Shown here one piece after another: positions 33,398 to 42,774 of a stretch of 64,000 nucleotides of DNA. The notes below the pieces were generated by a model. That model worked only from the letters and a program-made list of their open reading frames with translations, had not been told where the DNA came from and made no database searches. The position numbers were made by a program, and so were the translations under genes. The stretch is from CAMDKS01 sp964402975. Lineage in GTDB: Bacteria > Bdellovibrionota_B > Oligoflexia > Oligoflexales > RGVZ01. The DNA is taken from positions 310,001-374,000 of the forward strand of contig CAYOEM010000001.1 in NCBI GenBank assembly GCA_964402975.1, in the 5' to 3' direction. Position 1 is the stretch's first letter; the number at the start of each line of letters is the position of its first letter.

Positions 33398-34126
33398 ATG
33401 GGCGCACCAAAGCTAAGTGATTTACTACCACAAACAGACGACGCGTCCAAAGAAATGCTAGGGTTAGCACAACACCCCGAGTCTGACGCCATCATCTTAA
33501 AAAAAATATTTCACGCATGCCAGAAGTCGCCTAACGATGAGCAAAACATCAAAATTCTGCGAGAGATCGTTAGCCGCCCAGACTGCCCAAAAGGCATCTT
33601 GATCGAACTAGCCACCTTAAAGACAGACCTATCAATTCGAATGATCGTCGCAGCCCGGAACGATCTGCCCGGATATGCGTTAATAACTTTGTCACGAGAC
33701 CGGAACAAATTGGTTCGGCGCGTCCTATCTAAAAACAGATCATGTAATGCCGAAATCCTTCTGCGTCTGGCAGGGGATCGTGACAAATTGGTAAAAAACG
33801 CAGCGCGTAACGCCTACATCAGGTATATGCAGAAACTGAAGAAGACAAATGCGGCACAGCAATCACAATCTAACGTATTAGACGAGAAAACCCGGGTCGC
33901 GTTAGCGGAAAATAGTCACACAATCCGCCAACTTAAAATTTTGTCCCGCGATCCAAGCTCTTTAGTGCGACTTGCGGTAGCAAAAAACACAAACGCAACC
34001 CTGCCATTTCTCAGAAAATACTTCGCGCTCGAGGCGGATGAGATGGTACGAAGGGTCGTGCAGGAGCGATTAGAGTCCGAAAGGGATTTTCATCCTAGCG
34101 AGTATATCTACGGTGACGATACATAA
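33398..34126 (+). CDS. HEAT/LRV-like repeat protein
   Basis: 242 residues built of ~24-residue helical repeats: IRMIVAARNDLPGYALITLS, KLVRRVLSKNRSCNAEILLR, KLVKNAARN, SLVRLAVAKNTNATLPFLRK. These resemble leucine-rich-variant or HEAT repeats used as protein-binding scaffolds. No catalytic motif. It follows the broken nuclease by 36 bp on the same strand and may have been its partner. A role in protein-protein contact in this defence cluster is inference. Confidence 0.7.
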   Translation: MGAPKLSDLLPQTDDASKEMLGLAQHPESDAIILKKIFHACQKSPNDEQNIKILREIVSRPDCPKGILIELATLKTDLSIRMIVAARNDLPGYALITLSRDRNKLVRRVLSKNRSCNAEILLRLAGDRDKLVKNAARNAYIRYMQKLKKTNAAQQSQSNVLDEKTRVALAENSHTIRQLKILSRDPSSLVRLAVAKNTNATLPFLRKYFALEADEMVRRVVQERLESERDFHPSEYIYGDDT

Positions 34127-34141
34127 TGCAGGAGACATTCC

Positions 34142-35272
34142 TCACGACTTTGCCTGCTGCAAAGGATTAAATGGTGGCGCAAATTCCCCGTCAGAGCGCC
34201 ATCCCTTCTCTCTCATAATAAAAGCATTATGATAAAAATAAACCGCGACACGGCTAGTTCGCTCGTGGTCAGCAAGAAAACCAAGTGCTAACCCTTTTTT
34301 GACAAGCGCATTCTGGAATTTATTGTTCCGCTCAACCCAGCGCTCATAATGCTCTTGCGCTGCCAAGTGATCACTTTTTTGCGAATTGCACTTTGCATGT
34401 GCCAGAACAAAGTTATGCATATCATCGAGTGCATATCGCGACCACGGGATAAAATGATCAACCGCAAATTCATTTTTTTTACTGCTAGATTTTCTGCAGA
34501 AAAAGCACTTGCTCCCCTGCAGTTCAACCAGAATATCTCTCACGGCATTTAAATTTGCTCGTTGTCGGCCGAACAGAAACCTCTCAAGATCAGAAGATGG
34601 CCCCAAAATGTCTTCGTTCCAACCTCTGACAGCCCTAACCCAGCGCGAACGGATGAGGTCGTAGATTAATGGATAGAATTTTCTTAGGCAAAAGCTGACA
34701 CCAGCGAAGAGCTTTATGACACCGCCCGAATTTATTATGGGATTATATAGAAACGGCGTCTCAAAGCCTTCTTGCAGTAACTTTAGGGGATATCTTTTGA
34801 TTGTTGTTTTGACGTCATTTTTTAGTCTTTTGAGACTACCTTTACCCTTCATTAGATTTGTCAGAGAATGACTCTCAATTTTTCGAGCATGCAATATAAC
34901 GCTTATAATTTTGGCTTCTTCATCATTTTGTGCTCTTTGCTTTAGTATACGATTTGAGGCACTTAATTCATCTGTTGAGCCCGAGGGCCGATAAAAGTCA
35001 TACGGTAAAGTCTGCCCCCAATAGAGGCTGATAACTTTTTCAACGATATCATCTAGGCTAATTATTTGCTCACTAAAGCTGTCGGACCCCTTTTCTACAG
35101 CAAGGTCAGCCATCGCGAGCAAGAGGGCATATTTGTAGGTGGTATTGACTGCACCTTCAGATAGGAGCTTTTGGATGTTGTTAAGAAAGTCTAGTTGAGC
35201 GGTGGGGTCGACAATATAATTAGAATGACGCGCTTGTCGCGAAGTTGGACCATCTATATCTTTAGTTCCCAC
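34142..35272 (-). CDS. HNH endonuclease-domain protein
   Basis: 376 residues from a GTG start. The C-terminal HNH module is CFFC (Cys256, Cys259), VDHFIPWSRY (Asp272, His273), Asn287 in MHNFVLAHA and CNSQK (Cys295, Asn296, Lys299): a zinc-ribbon ββα-metal nuclease. The ~240 N-terminal residues are helical and unassigned (YKYALLLAMADLAVE, SHSLTNLMKGK). It is convergent with the repeat-protein gene and likely ends the defence island. It may be a stand-alone antiphage nuclease. Confidence 0.8.
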   Translation of the reverse strand: MGTKDIDGPTSRQARHSNYIVDPTAQLDFLNNIQKLLSEGAVNTTYKYALLLAMADLAVEKGSDSFSEQIISLDDIVEKVISLYWGQTLPYDFYRPSGSTDELSASNRILKQRAQNDEEAKIISVILHARKIESHSLTNLMKGKGSLKRLKNDVKTTIKRYPLKLLQEGFETPFLYNPIINSGGVIKLFAGVSFCLRKFYPLIYDLIRSRWVRAVRGWNEDILGPSSDLERFLFGRQRANLNAVRDILVELQGSKCFFCRKSSSKKNEFAVDHFIPWSRYALDDMHNFVLAHAKCNSQKSDHLAAQEHYERWVERNNKFQNALVKKGLALGFLADHERTSRVAVYFYHNAFIMREKGWRSDGEFAPPFNPLQQAKS

Positions 35273-35401
35273 AAGATTACCCCACGCGCTAAAAAACTAA
35301 CTATTAATTTGATACACCCTGTTCTTTAGCGTCGAAAATTACTACTGTGATTTTGACACTGGTGATTTAACCCCAAACAGTGTGGTGCGGAAATCCATCA
35401 T

Positions 35402-37906
35402 TTAATGCACCAAGCCCTCACTCTTCAGCAAATCACACGCCAGCACGTCTCCCTTGCCACAAGACAGATTGAGGATCGCTTTGGCTTCTTGTTCGCCTCC
35501 TAGCTCTTTAAGAAGTAAGGCCAAGTTGCGACAGCCCAGAGAAAGCCCTAGGTCACAGGCTTTTTTGTAGTCTTGCTTGGCACCTTCTTTGTCGTTTCTT
35601 GCGTTTTTATAAAACCCAAGATTATTACAGCCGGTTGAGTCATCAAGTTTGCAACCTTTATCAAGATAGGTCTCAGCAGTAGTTGTATCTGTAGACTTCT
35701 TAAGAAGAGCGCCCAATTGACTGCAACTCTGCCCATTGTTGAGATTGCAGCCTTCGGTGAATACTTTCAAAGCGTCGGCAATAGATCCTTCCGCCTCGAT
35801 CATGTTCCCAAGGTTATAGCAGGATAAAGCGACTTTTTTTGCACAAGCGTCCCTAAATGCAGTCCTTGCAGCTGATAGGTCTCCTTTTAATTGATGAATC
35901 ACGCCCACATCATTGCACTGCTCGATGCTTCCACCTTGGCAAAGGTAACTGTAGATCTTCTGAGCTTGAGATAATTCTCCGGATTTTTGGAATCTATATC
36001 CCAATTGGTAACAGTCGTTAGAGCGCAGGTCACGGCAAGGGTGCTCTTTGATAGCGCTAAGGCTTGCGATCCTCGCACAAGCGGATGCTTGGCCTAGATC
36101 GCAACTTTGCTTAAAAAATTCTTGGGCTATGATGGGCCGCGCATCTTGCAACTCAGTCCCGGCGGTCTCACAGTCTTTTGCGGCGTTGCGCAGGGATTTT
36201 TGACAGCCTTTTTTGAAGCTCGTAATGGCTTGATCAAATTGGCCACGACTTGCAAACAAAACACCCAAATAAGTGCATGATTTGTAGTTAGATTTCGGAG
36301 TGCAGTTTTTCTGTAATGTAGCGAAGGCCGCTTTGAAATCCCCCGCTTTTGTAAGAAAAACTCCCCTTAGATGACATCCTCGACTGTAACCTAGATCACA
36401 GGCTTTTGAGCTCATCTCAATGGCACCTTTAACATCACCTTTTTTATCGTTCACAAACGATGCGCCAACGCAACCCAGACTGTCGCCAGCCTCACAACGC
36501 TTGGAATAAATCATCAAAGCCAAGTCATATAGACTGCGGTCTTGAAGGGTGGCGGCGACGTTAGAACAGAACTCATGACCCTCGATACAGTGTTTATGCA
36601 CAAGTTTTTTTGCAATTTCTAGGTCACCAGCTAGTAAGTGACCCTCAGCAAGGCTGACACAGGCACCCGTTAACCCCAGCTGACATGCTTTTTCAAGATA
36701 ACTGATAGCATCCTTTGCTTGCCCCCGTTTTAAGAGCGACTCGCCAAGAGTCGAACATTCAGATGAATTACCCTGAAGACACGCCTCTTCGCTGACACGC
36801 TCCTCGTCAGTCAGCCCTGGCGTACGATGTGACAGGATTTTAAAGCTGAATGCACCGACGACGGCGAGCATAGCGCATGCCGCTAGGCTTGCTGCTAGTA
36901 GCGCCCTCGTGGAGATTTTTTTAGTGGACGGCGCCTCATCACGCGTAAGCTTAAACTCTGGGTGACCAAACACCACGTAGCGAGCCCAGGCAAGTTCATC
37001 GGTGGCATGGGTGCTCGCGGCCGTGAGAGACTGGCCTAGGGTTTCTTTTTGCAGAAAACGTTCATAGAACCGTCTCGCTGTCTCGGCAGCCTGCTCTGTT
37101 GCGACGGGAGACGCTGCGGCAATGACTGCCCTGCTGCCAGCTTGTAGAAAGGCTCTCACCACTGAGTGATCGACGTTTGCCCAAGCATTAAGACTTCCGC
37201 TGTCACAGGAATTAAGAAACACCATCCTAGGGACACTCGGCAGTGATGCTATGTCACCGGCCGTCATGTCGCGGTCCGAAAATCTCAGGCCAGTACCCGA
37301 AGAGTGGCCGGCAAAGTGAAATACGTCTTTGGAGGCAATCACTTCGCAGGCTTCGTTGACTGTGACGTTGGTTTTAAGGAGGTCGACGTCACCTAAGGTT
37401 TTGAGCTGATCTGCGAGTAGGTCACCTTCTTTGGCAGCGTCTTTGAGGCTTCCGTCAGGGTTTGCGATGATGGCGCAGCGCTGTTTGTCAGACAATGACT
37501 TATAGGCGCGGCCTTCGTCTGTCACTCGGATGTGGCGGCCTGCTTTAAATTTCGTCCCAATAAATGAATCACCAATTCGAATGCACTCCCAGGGAAAGCT
37601 CACAAGCGCGTCTTCTAGGTCTAAGTAAAGATAAGAATCCTTTGACTCCATAAGAGCCGTCTTGACGTCGTCAGGAAGGACGTCTCTAGCCAGGTCACTG
37701 CCGACTTTTTCAAGGCGAGCCTTACTGCCCACTCTTAGACACTGCTCCACATCAGTGAGTGCTATGCTAAGGACTGCCTGAAACGCATCAGGTAGCGTGT
37801 GCTCGATTTCAGACGTCTCCACGCGCTCGTTTGGATCAAGGCTCAGTAAGACGTAAACAAGCGTGCGCTCGTCTCTCTTTGATACTCTAAGGGTCAGTAG
37901 ACTCAC
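35402..37906 (-). CDS. Membrane CHAT protease with Sel1-like repeats
   Basis: 834 residues, GTG start overlapping the previous stop (GTGA). N-terminal CHAT (caspase-HetF) peptidase: catalytic His201 in FHFAGHSSG and Cys234 in FLNSCDSG. One transmembrane helix (~334-356) then a long array of ~36-residue, Cys-containing Sel1/TPR-like repeats (~370-834; A..Y...C..G....C..LG). The peptidase would be cytoplasmic and the repeats periplasmic, or the reverse. CHAT enzymes cleave partner proteins on signal. Third gene of a sigma/anti-sigma operon, so it is probably an effector or signal protease of that pathway. Confidence 0.88.
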   Translation of the reverse strand: MSLLTLRVSKRDERTLVYVLLSLDPNERVETSEIEHTLPDAFQAVLSIALTDVEQCLRVGSKARLEKVGSDLARDVLPDDVKTALMESKDSYLYLDLEDALVSFPWECIRIGDSFIGTKFKAGRHIRVTDEGRAYKSLSDKQRCAIIANPDGSLKDAAKEGDLLADQLKTLGDVDLLKTNVTVNEACEVIASKDVFHFAGHSSGTGLRFSDRDMTAGDIASLPSVPRMVFLNSCDSGSLNAWANVDHSVVRAFLQAGSRAVIAAASPVATEQAAETARRFYERFLQKETLGQSLTAASTHATDELAWARYVVFGHPEFKLTRDEAPSTKKISTRALLAASLAACAMLAVVGAFSFKILSHRTPGLTDEERVSEEACLQGNSSECSTLGESLLKRGQAKDAISYLEKACQLGLTGACVSLAEGHLLAGDLEIAKKLVHKHCIEGHEFCSNVAATLQDRSLYDLALMIYSKRCEAGDSLGCVGASFVNDKKGDVKGAIEMSSKACDLGYSRGCHLRGVFLTKAGDFKAAFATLQKNCTPKSNYKSCTYLGVLFASRGQFDQAITSFKKGCQKSLRNAAKDCETAGTELQDARPIIAQEFFKQSCDLGQASACARIASLSAIKEHPCRDLRSNDCYQLGYRFQKSGELSQAQKIYSYLCQGGSIEQCNDVGVIHQLKGDLSAARTAFRDACAKKVALSCYNLGNMIEAEGSIADALKVFTEGCNLNNGQSCSQLGALLKKSTDTTTAETYLDKGCKLDDSTGCNNLGFYKNARNDKEGAKQDYKKACDLGLSLGCRNLALLLKELGGEQEAKAILNLSCGKGDVLACDLLKSEGLVH

Positions 37907-38673
37907 CTTAAGTTTAGCTCCATGGTGTAGTGTTTGTTGTTTTTGCCCTTAAGAGTTAATCGGTAACGTCCTCCGCTCCAATCTCCGAGACTTCGGCGTT
38001 CGCCTGGCTGCATAGATAAAGACCTTAGAACTCCTGATTCGTCTGCTAGCTCAAGGGCCACGTCTTTAAACCAAGTCTCAGCGTCAGCTTGTCCGACGAG
38101 GCTAAACTTCCCAGAACCCAGAGCAGAGATCTCAAGCTTAAAACCTTCAAAGAAACCGGGCGCAGCTAGGACAATCAGCCCTTGAGTGTGGGCTCGATAT
38201 GCGGGCACTGTCTCTAGGGAATTAAAGATTTCAAGTATGGAGCCACCCACGGCTCTTAAGATGACTTTGCCTGATGTGGTAGGTTCGGGAGCATCTTTAA
38301 GAGCAAGCGTATGAGTGATTAAAAAGTCTTTTATATTAAACTTCGGTGGCGGATGGCCAAGGTCTTTTGAACTGTCTTTTCGTTTGTCTAGTGATTTGTC
38401 TTCTAATTGATCGTCTTCCGCTACCGCGTCGTCTGCCGTGGATTTATTAAGTTCAGGCTTGCCCTCAGCCACAGCAAGCATGGCTCTGCCCACCTGCATG
38501 AGTTCATTACAGCAATAACTACAACTCGCCACGTGGGCTGTCATTGCGTCAGTTGCATCGTGTCCATCCATGAAGTCCCAATACCAGGACTCATCGGGAC
38601 ACTGGCGTGTGCGACCGATGGATTTTTTATCGGTGGCTTCAAGTATGTGGGTTTCGATCAAAAAGCGTTCCAT
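37903..38673 (-). CDS. Zinc-finger anti-sigma-like protein
   Basis: 256 residues, ribosome site AAAGGAC. The N-terminal ~75 residues carry an anti-sigma zinc motif HVASCSYC (H-x3-C-x2-C) after a region typical of ZAS domains. The C-terminus (FNIKDFLITHTLALKDAPEP ... YRLTLKGKNNKHYTMELNLR) is beta-rich, with no membrane helix. It should bind and hold the ECF sigma factor encoded upstream, releasing it on a signal. Coupled by GTGA overlap to the CHAT protein downstream. Confidence 0.8.
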   Translation of the reverse strand: MERFLIETHILEATDKKSIGRTRQCPDESWYWDFMDGHDATDAMTAHVASCSYCCNELMQVGRAMLAVAEGKPELNKSTADDAVAEDDQLEDKSLDKRKDSSKDLGHPPPKFNIKDFLITHTLALKDAPEPTTSGKVILRAVGGSILEIFNSLETVPAYRAHTQGLIVLAAPGFFEGFKLEISALGSGKFSLVGQADAETWFKDVALELADESGVLRSLSMQPGERRSLGDWSGGRYRLTLKGKNNKHYTMELNLR

Positions 38674-38693
38674 GGGTCTTGTCCTTTGGCGGT

Positions 38694-39572
38694 TTAGCTG
38701 ACCATTGAAAGTTTGTTTGAGGTTAGTTTGGTGGTTTTTTGTCTGGTAAACGATTCTTCCATCTTGCGGTAGATGCGGTCGACTTTGTTGATGTCCCAGT
38801 TAAACATGGCAGCAATCTCCTTGCGGGTGGGAAAGGGCTCAATCCCCTTCTTGCGATACTCGGCAAGTTGTTTGTCGTATTGGGACTTTCGGCGCTCATA
38901 GCGCTCCTTATCCCCGCGTCTTTCAAGGACCGTCATTTGGACCCAAAGGCGCTGCAAGGACTCGTATTTTTCCTGGTTTGCGTCCCAGCGCTCACTAAGC
39001 ACATCACGCAGTGCAGTGATCTCTAATTCACAGGCATGCCGCGTCTTTCCTGAAGTGGCTGCAATCGCCTCTAGATCTTGATCTGAGATGTCACGGGTGC
39101 GGCATAGCAGCACACACAAAACAAGTCTCTCCGGTGCGGGCAGGTCAAAAGCTGGGGCTTGCGGATCTTTAAGTTGGGGGTCTGCTTCACCTGGTTCATG
39201 ACTCTGCTCTGCTGAAGAGTCTTCGTCCATGACTGTGGTGATGGTGGCTCCATGCAGGTTTTTGGCTGATGTGCGGCGCCTATACCAATCGATCACAGCG
39301 TGGGTTGTGACCGTTCGAACGTAGGCTTCAAGGGAGTCATCTCGTGAAAAACCTTTAAGCCCTTTGCCATAGAGAAGATGATCCACAACTGCGTCAAAAG
39401 CATCCTGCTGATCGGCGGTACTTGCCGTAAATCCGTGCCTGAAAAATATCTGATTGATCCGGCCTGTAATGACTGGGTGAAACCTGCGAAAAAACTCACT
39501 CCAGGCATTACCCTCACGGGCAATACACTGTCGCACGAGCGTCATGTCGTCAGTTTTTCCTCTATTATTCAT
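38694..39572 (-). CDS. ECF-type RNA polymerase sigma factor
   Basis: 292 residues from ATG 39572 (other in-frame starts at 39620 and 39545). Sigma region 2 is visible: TLVRQCIAREGNAWSEFFRR, FDAVVDHLLY, SLEAYVRTVTTHAVIDWYRR. Region 4 is less clear; the C-terminus has FPTRKEIAAMFNWDINKVDR, which fits a -35-binding HTH. Longer than a minimal ECF because of an acidic insert (EDSSAEQSHEPGEADPQ). First gene of the sigma/anti-sigma/CHAT operon. Its own promoter should lie at 39573-39800. Confidence 0.8.
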   Translation of the reverse strand: MNNRGKTDDMTLVRQCIAREGNAWSEFFRRFHPVITGRINQIFFRHGFTASTADQQDAFDAVVDHLLYGKGLKGFSRDDSLEAYVRTVTTHAVIDWYRRRTSAKNLHGATITTVMDEDSSAEQSHEPGEADPQLKDPQAPAFDLPAPERLVLCVLLCRTRDISDQDLEAIAATSGKTRHACELEITALRDVLSERWDANQEKYESLQRLWVQMTVLERRGDKERYERRKSQYDKQLAEYRKKGIEPFPTRKEIAAMFNWDINKVDRIYRKMEESFTRQKTTKLTSNKLSMVS

Positions 39573-39809
39573 AGGCTCATTATCGGCAGATTCTAGGCTG
39601 CGTTGAGGCGTACGGAGCATCGGACAAAAGCTCTTAACTTGCCGAAAAACCTAGAAAATGCCCCATAACGTAAGATTTTCCCAAAAACATCGGCATGGTT
39701 TAACAGCCCGAATCTATTGGGTAATTTAGGCGATGTTTTCCGTGATGGCCTTCGTTTCTCAGGGTGAAAGCTGGTTCCAATCACTCACCCACAAAGGAGG
39801 ACTTTAGTC

Positions 39810-40214
39810 ATGGCAAGAAACGACCAAGTAGCCCGCATCTACAACATCCTTTTGATTCTTGAGTACGCACCCCACGGCATCACTGTGCGAGGCCTGTGCG
39901 AACGCTTAAATGAAAGAGGCCACGAGGCGGGAGTGCGTACCGTCTACCGCGATCTTAATGCGCTGCGCAAGGCTGGGTTTCCTTTGCACGAAAAAGGCAC
40001 TGATGCTGATAACGCCACAAGGTGGATCCTCGAGAGAAAAACAAACGTCACCAGGGCCGTCCCGTTAACTAACGATGAGTCTGCGATCCTCACTCAATTC
40101 TGCCAGGTCCTAAAAACTCAAGTCCCAGCAGAAAAGCAGGCTGTGGTCATGGGACTTCTCGGCAAGATCGCTAGCCAACTGGGGGCTGATCGGAGGTTTA
40201 GTCTTTCGGCGTGA
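39810..40214 (+). CDS. HTH-only relative of WYL-type regulators
   Basis: 134 residues, strong site AAAGGAGG. An N-terminal DeoR/HTH_11 winged helix (VARIYNILLILEYAPHGITV, RTVYRDLNALRKAGFPL) is the same type as that of the WYL regulator at 54248, but the WYL ligand domain is missing. The remainder is PLTNDESAILTQFCQVLKTQ. Divergent from the sigma operon with ~190-240 bp between them, so it may control that operon. Confidence 0.75.
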   Translation: MARNDQVARIYNILLILEYAPHGITVRGLCERLNERGHEAGVRTVYRDLNALRKAGFPLHEKGTDADNATRWILERKTNVTRAVPLTNDESAILTQFCQVLKTQVPAEKQAVVMGLLGKIASQLGADRRFSLSA

Positions 40215-40310
40215 GACGGGTTAGAAAGAATTGATGGCATGACTTATTGCATGACCTCAGGTGTCACGCCCCCAACCGACAGATACGCCGCAAAAAAGGA
40301 GCCAACAAAA

Positions 40311-41768
40311 ATGAACGCGAGATCGTTCGCCCGAAAATTACTCATAAGCGCAAGTGCCGTCATTTCTCTGACGAGCGTAAGCCGTGCAGAAGCCCTACCG
40401 AAGTGGGTGGAGTCAGGCCGCTGCATAGATTCTGCTACATTTGTCTGTGCCATCGGCATCTCAGATCCGAAGGCATCCCAGGAAGACGCTCGCTCGGCGG
40501 CTTGGACGAATGCACTCATTATGATGGCAAGACGTCATCTGCCCTTTCTGCAATCAGTGCGTGAGTCGAGCGAGGAAACATTAGTATCTGCCTCGTTTAA
40601 GCGCGCAGCACAACTTGATGCCCAAGAAGTCGACTGGAGCAAAATTGAAGAGGATACGTCAAGCTCCTCGCCCTATTTAAAACCAACGACCGGTGGAAAA
40701 TGGGAGGCCTACGTGCTCCTGCGCTGGAACCGCAAGGCCCTTGAAGAGGAGATCAAACGTTTAAAGGATCTCTTGTCAAGGGAGCGCTCGCCGCGCCTGA
40801 TCACCCAATTACCTATTGGTGATACGAGTGAGGGAGTTGGACAACTGACAGTCAATACCGTACCCGCAGGAGCGACTGTTGTGTTGTCAGGCTACACGGT
40901 GGGAACTTCCAATGCGGTCATCAACGGTGTCGGCAAAGGCGCGCACGAGATCATTGTGAAACGTCCCGGCTACGAGACTATCCTTGACGTAGTGTCAGTC
41001 ATTCCCGGGCAAAAAGTCACCCGTAATTTCAAACTCAAAAAACTCACGAAGCAAATCGAGATACACTCAACTCCGGCCGAGGCCGTAGTCTTCGTTAATA
41101 ATCAAGTGGCCGACTTTAAGACGGGTGGCCCAGCTACGTTTGATCACGGAATTCACAGCATCAGAGTGGAAAAGCCGGGGTTCTTCACCGAGTCACGGAT
41201 TGTCAACGTGGACGAGCAACTTGAACTGATTGAATTTAAGCTTAGACCCATGCCAGGTTTCATCACGGTGCTATCTGATGTCAAAAATGCCAACGTCGAA
41301 ATCGACGGTCGCCCCGTGGGGACGACTGATCTAATCAATGTTTCAGTGCAGGGCGGAGATCATAGGGTGCGAGTCTTTAAGCCTGGATATGAGGACTTTG
41401 AGACCAACGTCTACGTGACCGGCGTGCGCAGCAAGGCCGTAGTAGCCAAGCTCTCCTATGTGGGTGGAGATAATTCTAACCAGCCAGGATCCACAAAAAC
41501 GCACACATCATCGATAGCAAAAACGACTCTTGTCACTCTAGCAACAGCTCTCGCCGTTGGTGTCGTGATGAGTCTTGACGGGAGACAGTCGAGTGTAGAC
41601 CGCTCGCGTTGTGATTCTTTTGTGGGAGCAGCAAGTAAAGCTAAATGCCATGAAAATGCTGATGCGATGGACCGCAAGACGAGATCCTCCAATGAACAAC
41701 GAGAAAACGATGCTCTGCTTTTTGGATTATCGTCCATCTTGTGTTTTGGGATCAGTTTAAAGCTCTAA
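40311..41768 (+). CDS. Exported PEGA-repeat protein
   Basis: 485 residues from ATG 40311 (AAAAGGAG upstream); the longer frame from 40239 is rejected because the signal peptide starts here. The N-terminal part after the signal peptide is LPP20-like (LPKWVESGRC...FVCAIG). Three PEGA repeats follow at ~195-380 (LTVNTVPAGATVVLSGYTVG; IEIHSTPAEAVVFVNNQVAD; ITVLSDVKNANVEIDGRPVG). Near the C-terminus a hydrophobic segment TTLVTLATALAVGVVM may anchor it. PEGA domains are envelope beta-modules often linked to cell-wall or surface polymer functions. Confidence 0.82.
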   Translation: MNARSFARKLLISASAVISLTSVSRAEALPKWVESGRCIDSATFVCAIGISDPKASQEDARSAAWTNALIMMARRHLPFLQSVRESSEETLVSASFKRAAQLDAQEVDWSKIEEDTSSSSPYLKPTTGGKWEAYVLLRWNRKALEEEIKRLKDLLSRERSPRLITQLPIGDTSEGVGQLTVNTVPAGATVVLSGYTVGTSNAVINGVGKGAHEIIVKRPGYETILDVVSVIPGQKVTRNFKLKKLTKQIEIHSTPAEAVVFVNNQVADFKTGGPATFDHGIHSIRVEKPGFFTESRIVNVDEQLELIEFKLRPMPGFITVLSDVKNANVEIDGRPVGTTDLINVSVQGGDHRVRVFKPGYEDFETNVYVTGVRSKAVVAKLSYVGGDNSNQPGSTKTHTSSIAKTTLVTLATALAVGVVMSLDGRQSSVDRSRCDSFVGAASKAKCHENADAMDRKTRSSNEQRENDALLFGLSSILCFGISLKL

Positions 41769-41806
41769 GAAATCCCTTAGTGGCATACACCAAAAACGAG
41801 GACCCT

Positions 41807-42772
41807 ATGACTATCTCCCTTAAAAACGTAACTGCCCTAGTCATTGCTGCGGGGCTTACGGCTTGTGGCGAAACAGCACCAGATGATGATCCGGCGGCAG
41901 GAATTACGGATGAAGCGGCGAAAACCGTAGATCATGCCGGCGAAACCACAAACTCCACTGGAGCAGTCGAGGCTCCCGCGCCGTCGGCAGAGGCTCCTGC
42001 CCCCCCGCTGCCAACAGTGCCGCTTGCCTTAGCTGATGGTATGCCTGTGAGTCTCGGCAGTACCACTTATACAACGGAAGCGGGATTTATATTAGGCGTG
42101 ACAGAACAAGCACGAAACCTGCTCTATAATGCGGCAAAGCCAAACTGGCTCGTATCAGCCAACATCACAAGCCTTGACGATGTGTTTAACTCTAAAACCG
42201 TCACGCTCGATGTGAGATCTCTCACTAATTCAGCCGACAAAAAAACCATCAAACAAAGCCCGGGTGCTTCGAGGCAATGGCTTGTCGAAGATTCCACGTT
42301 AGACCCAACCACTCAGTGGACTCTCGATATGACGATAAAAGTTCCTCTGCTAAACCAATCAAAAATTGAAGAATACTGCGCTGTGCTTAAATCACAAAAA
42401 ATAATCAGCCCAAAAAAAGACGTCATGATTCCTATTCGTGATTTCACGTTCAGCGTTACCAGCGGATCTTGCTCGTCTGTCCCGGGGGAGACAATCACAC
42501 AACTATCAGCAAAGACAAAAATCGCACCGGGCGATAGCAAACAGACCGTGGCCGTGGTGATGGGCACGAGTGGTCTTCAAGTCATATCACCACAACTATG
42601 GTGCTGGGTGGGTAGCAAGGTCAGTGGCGGCTGTTCGTACCGACTTTCCTACTCGTTTTATGAATCGAGCACGAATCCTTCCTGTGACTGCGAAGTGCGC
42701 TTTAATAGCTCGGGTACGGTCAGTGGTCAAAAAGGTTTATCCGGCACAGTGCTAGACGTCACGAGGTGGTAA
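41807..42772 (+). CDS. Lipoprotein, paralogue pair member 1
   Basis: 321 residues from ATG 41807. Lipobox LTAC, then an acidic/Pro-Ala-rich linker (EAPAPSAEAPAPPLPTVPLA) and a beta-rich domain with several Cys. The C-terminus reads VRFNSSGTVSGQKGLSGTVL then DVTRW. The same C-terminal pattern and the MGTS/MGTT block (VAVVMGTSGLQV vs ISAIMGTTSLTI) occur in the next gene, so the two arose by duplication. Function unknown. Confidence 0.75.
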   Translation: MTISLKNVTALVIAAGLTACGETAPDDDPAAGITDEAAKTVDHAGETTNSTGAVEAPAPSAEAPAPPLPTVPLALADGMPVSLGSTTYTTEAGFILGVTEQARNLLYNAAKPNWLVSANITSLDDVFNSKTVTLDVRSLTNSADKKTIKQSPGASRQWLVEDSTLDPTTQWTLDMTIKVPLLNQSKIEEYCAVLKSQKIISPKKDVMIPIRDFTFSVTSGSCSSVPGETITQLSAKTKIAPGDSKQTVAVVMGTSGLQVISPQLWCWVGSKVSGGCSYRLSYSFYESSTNPSCDCEVRFNSSGTVSGQKGLSGTVLDVTRW

Positions 42773-42774
42773 CA

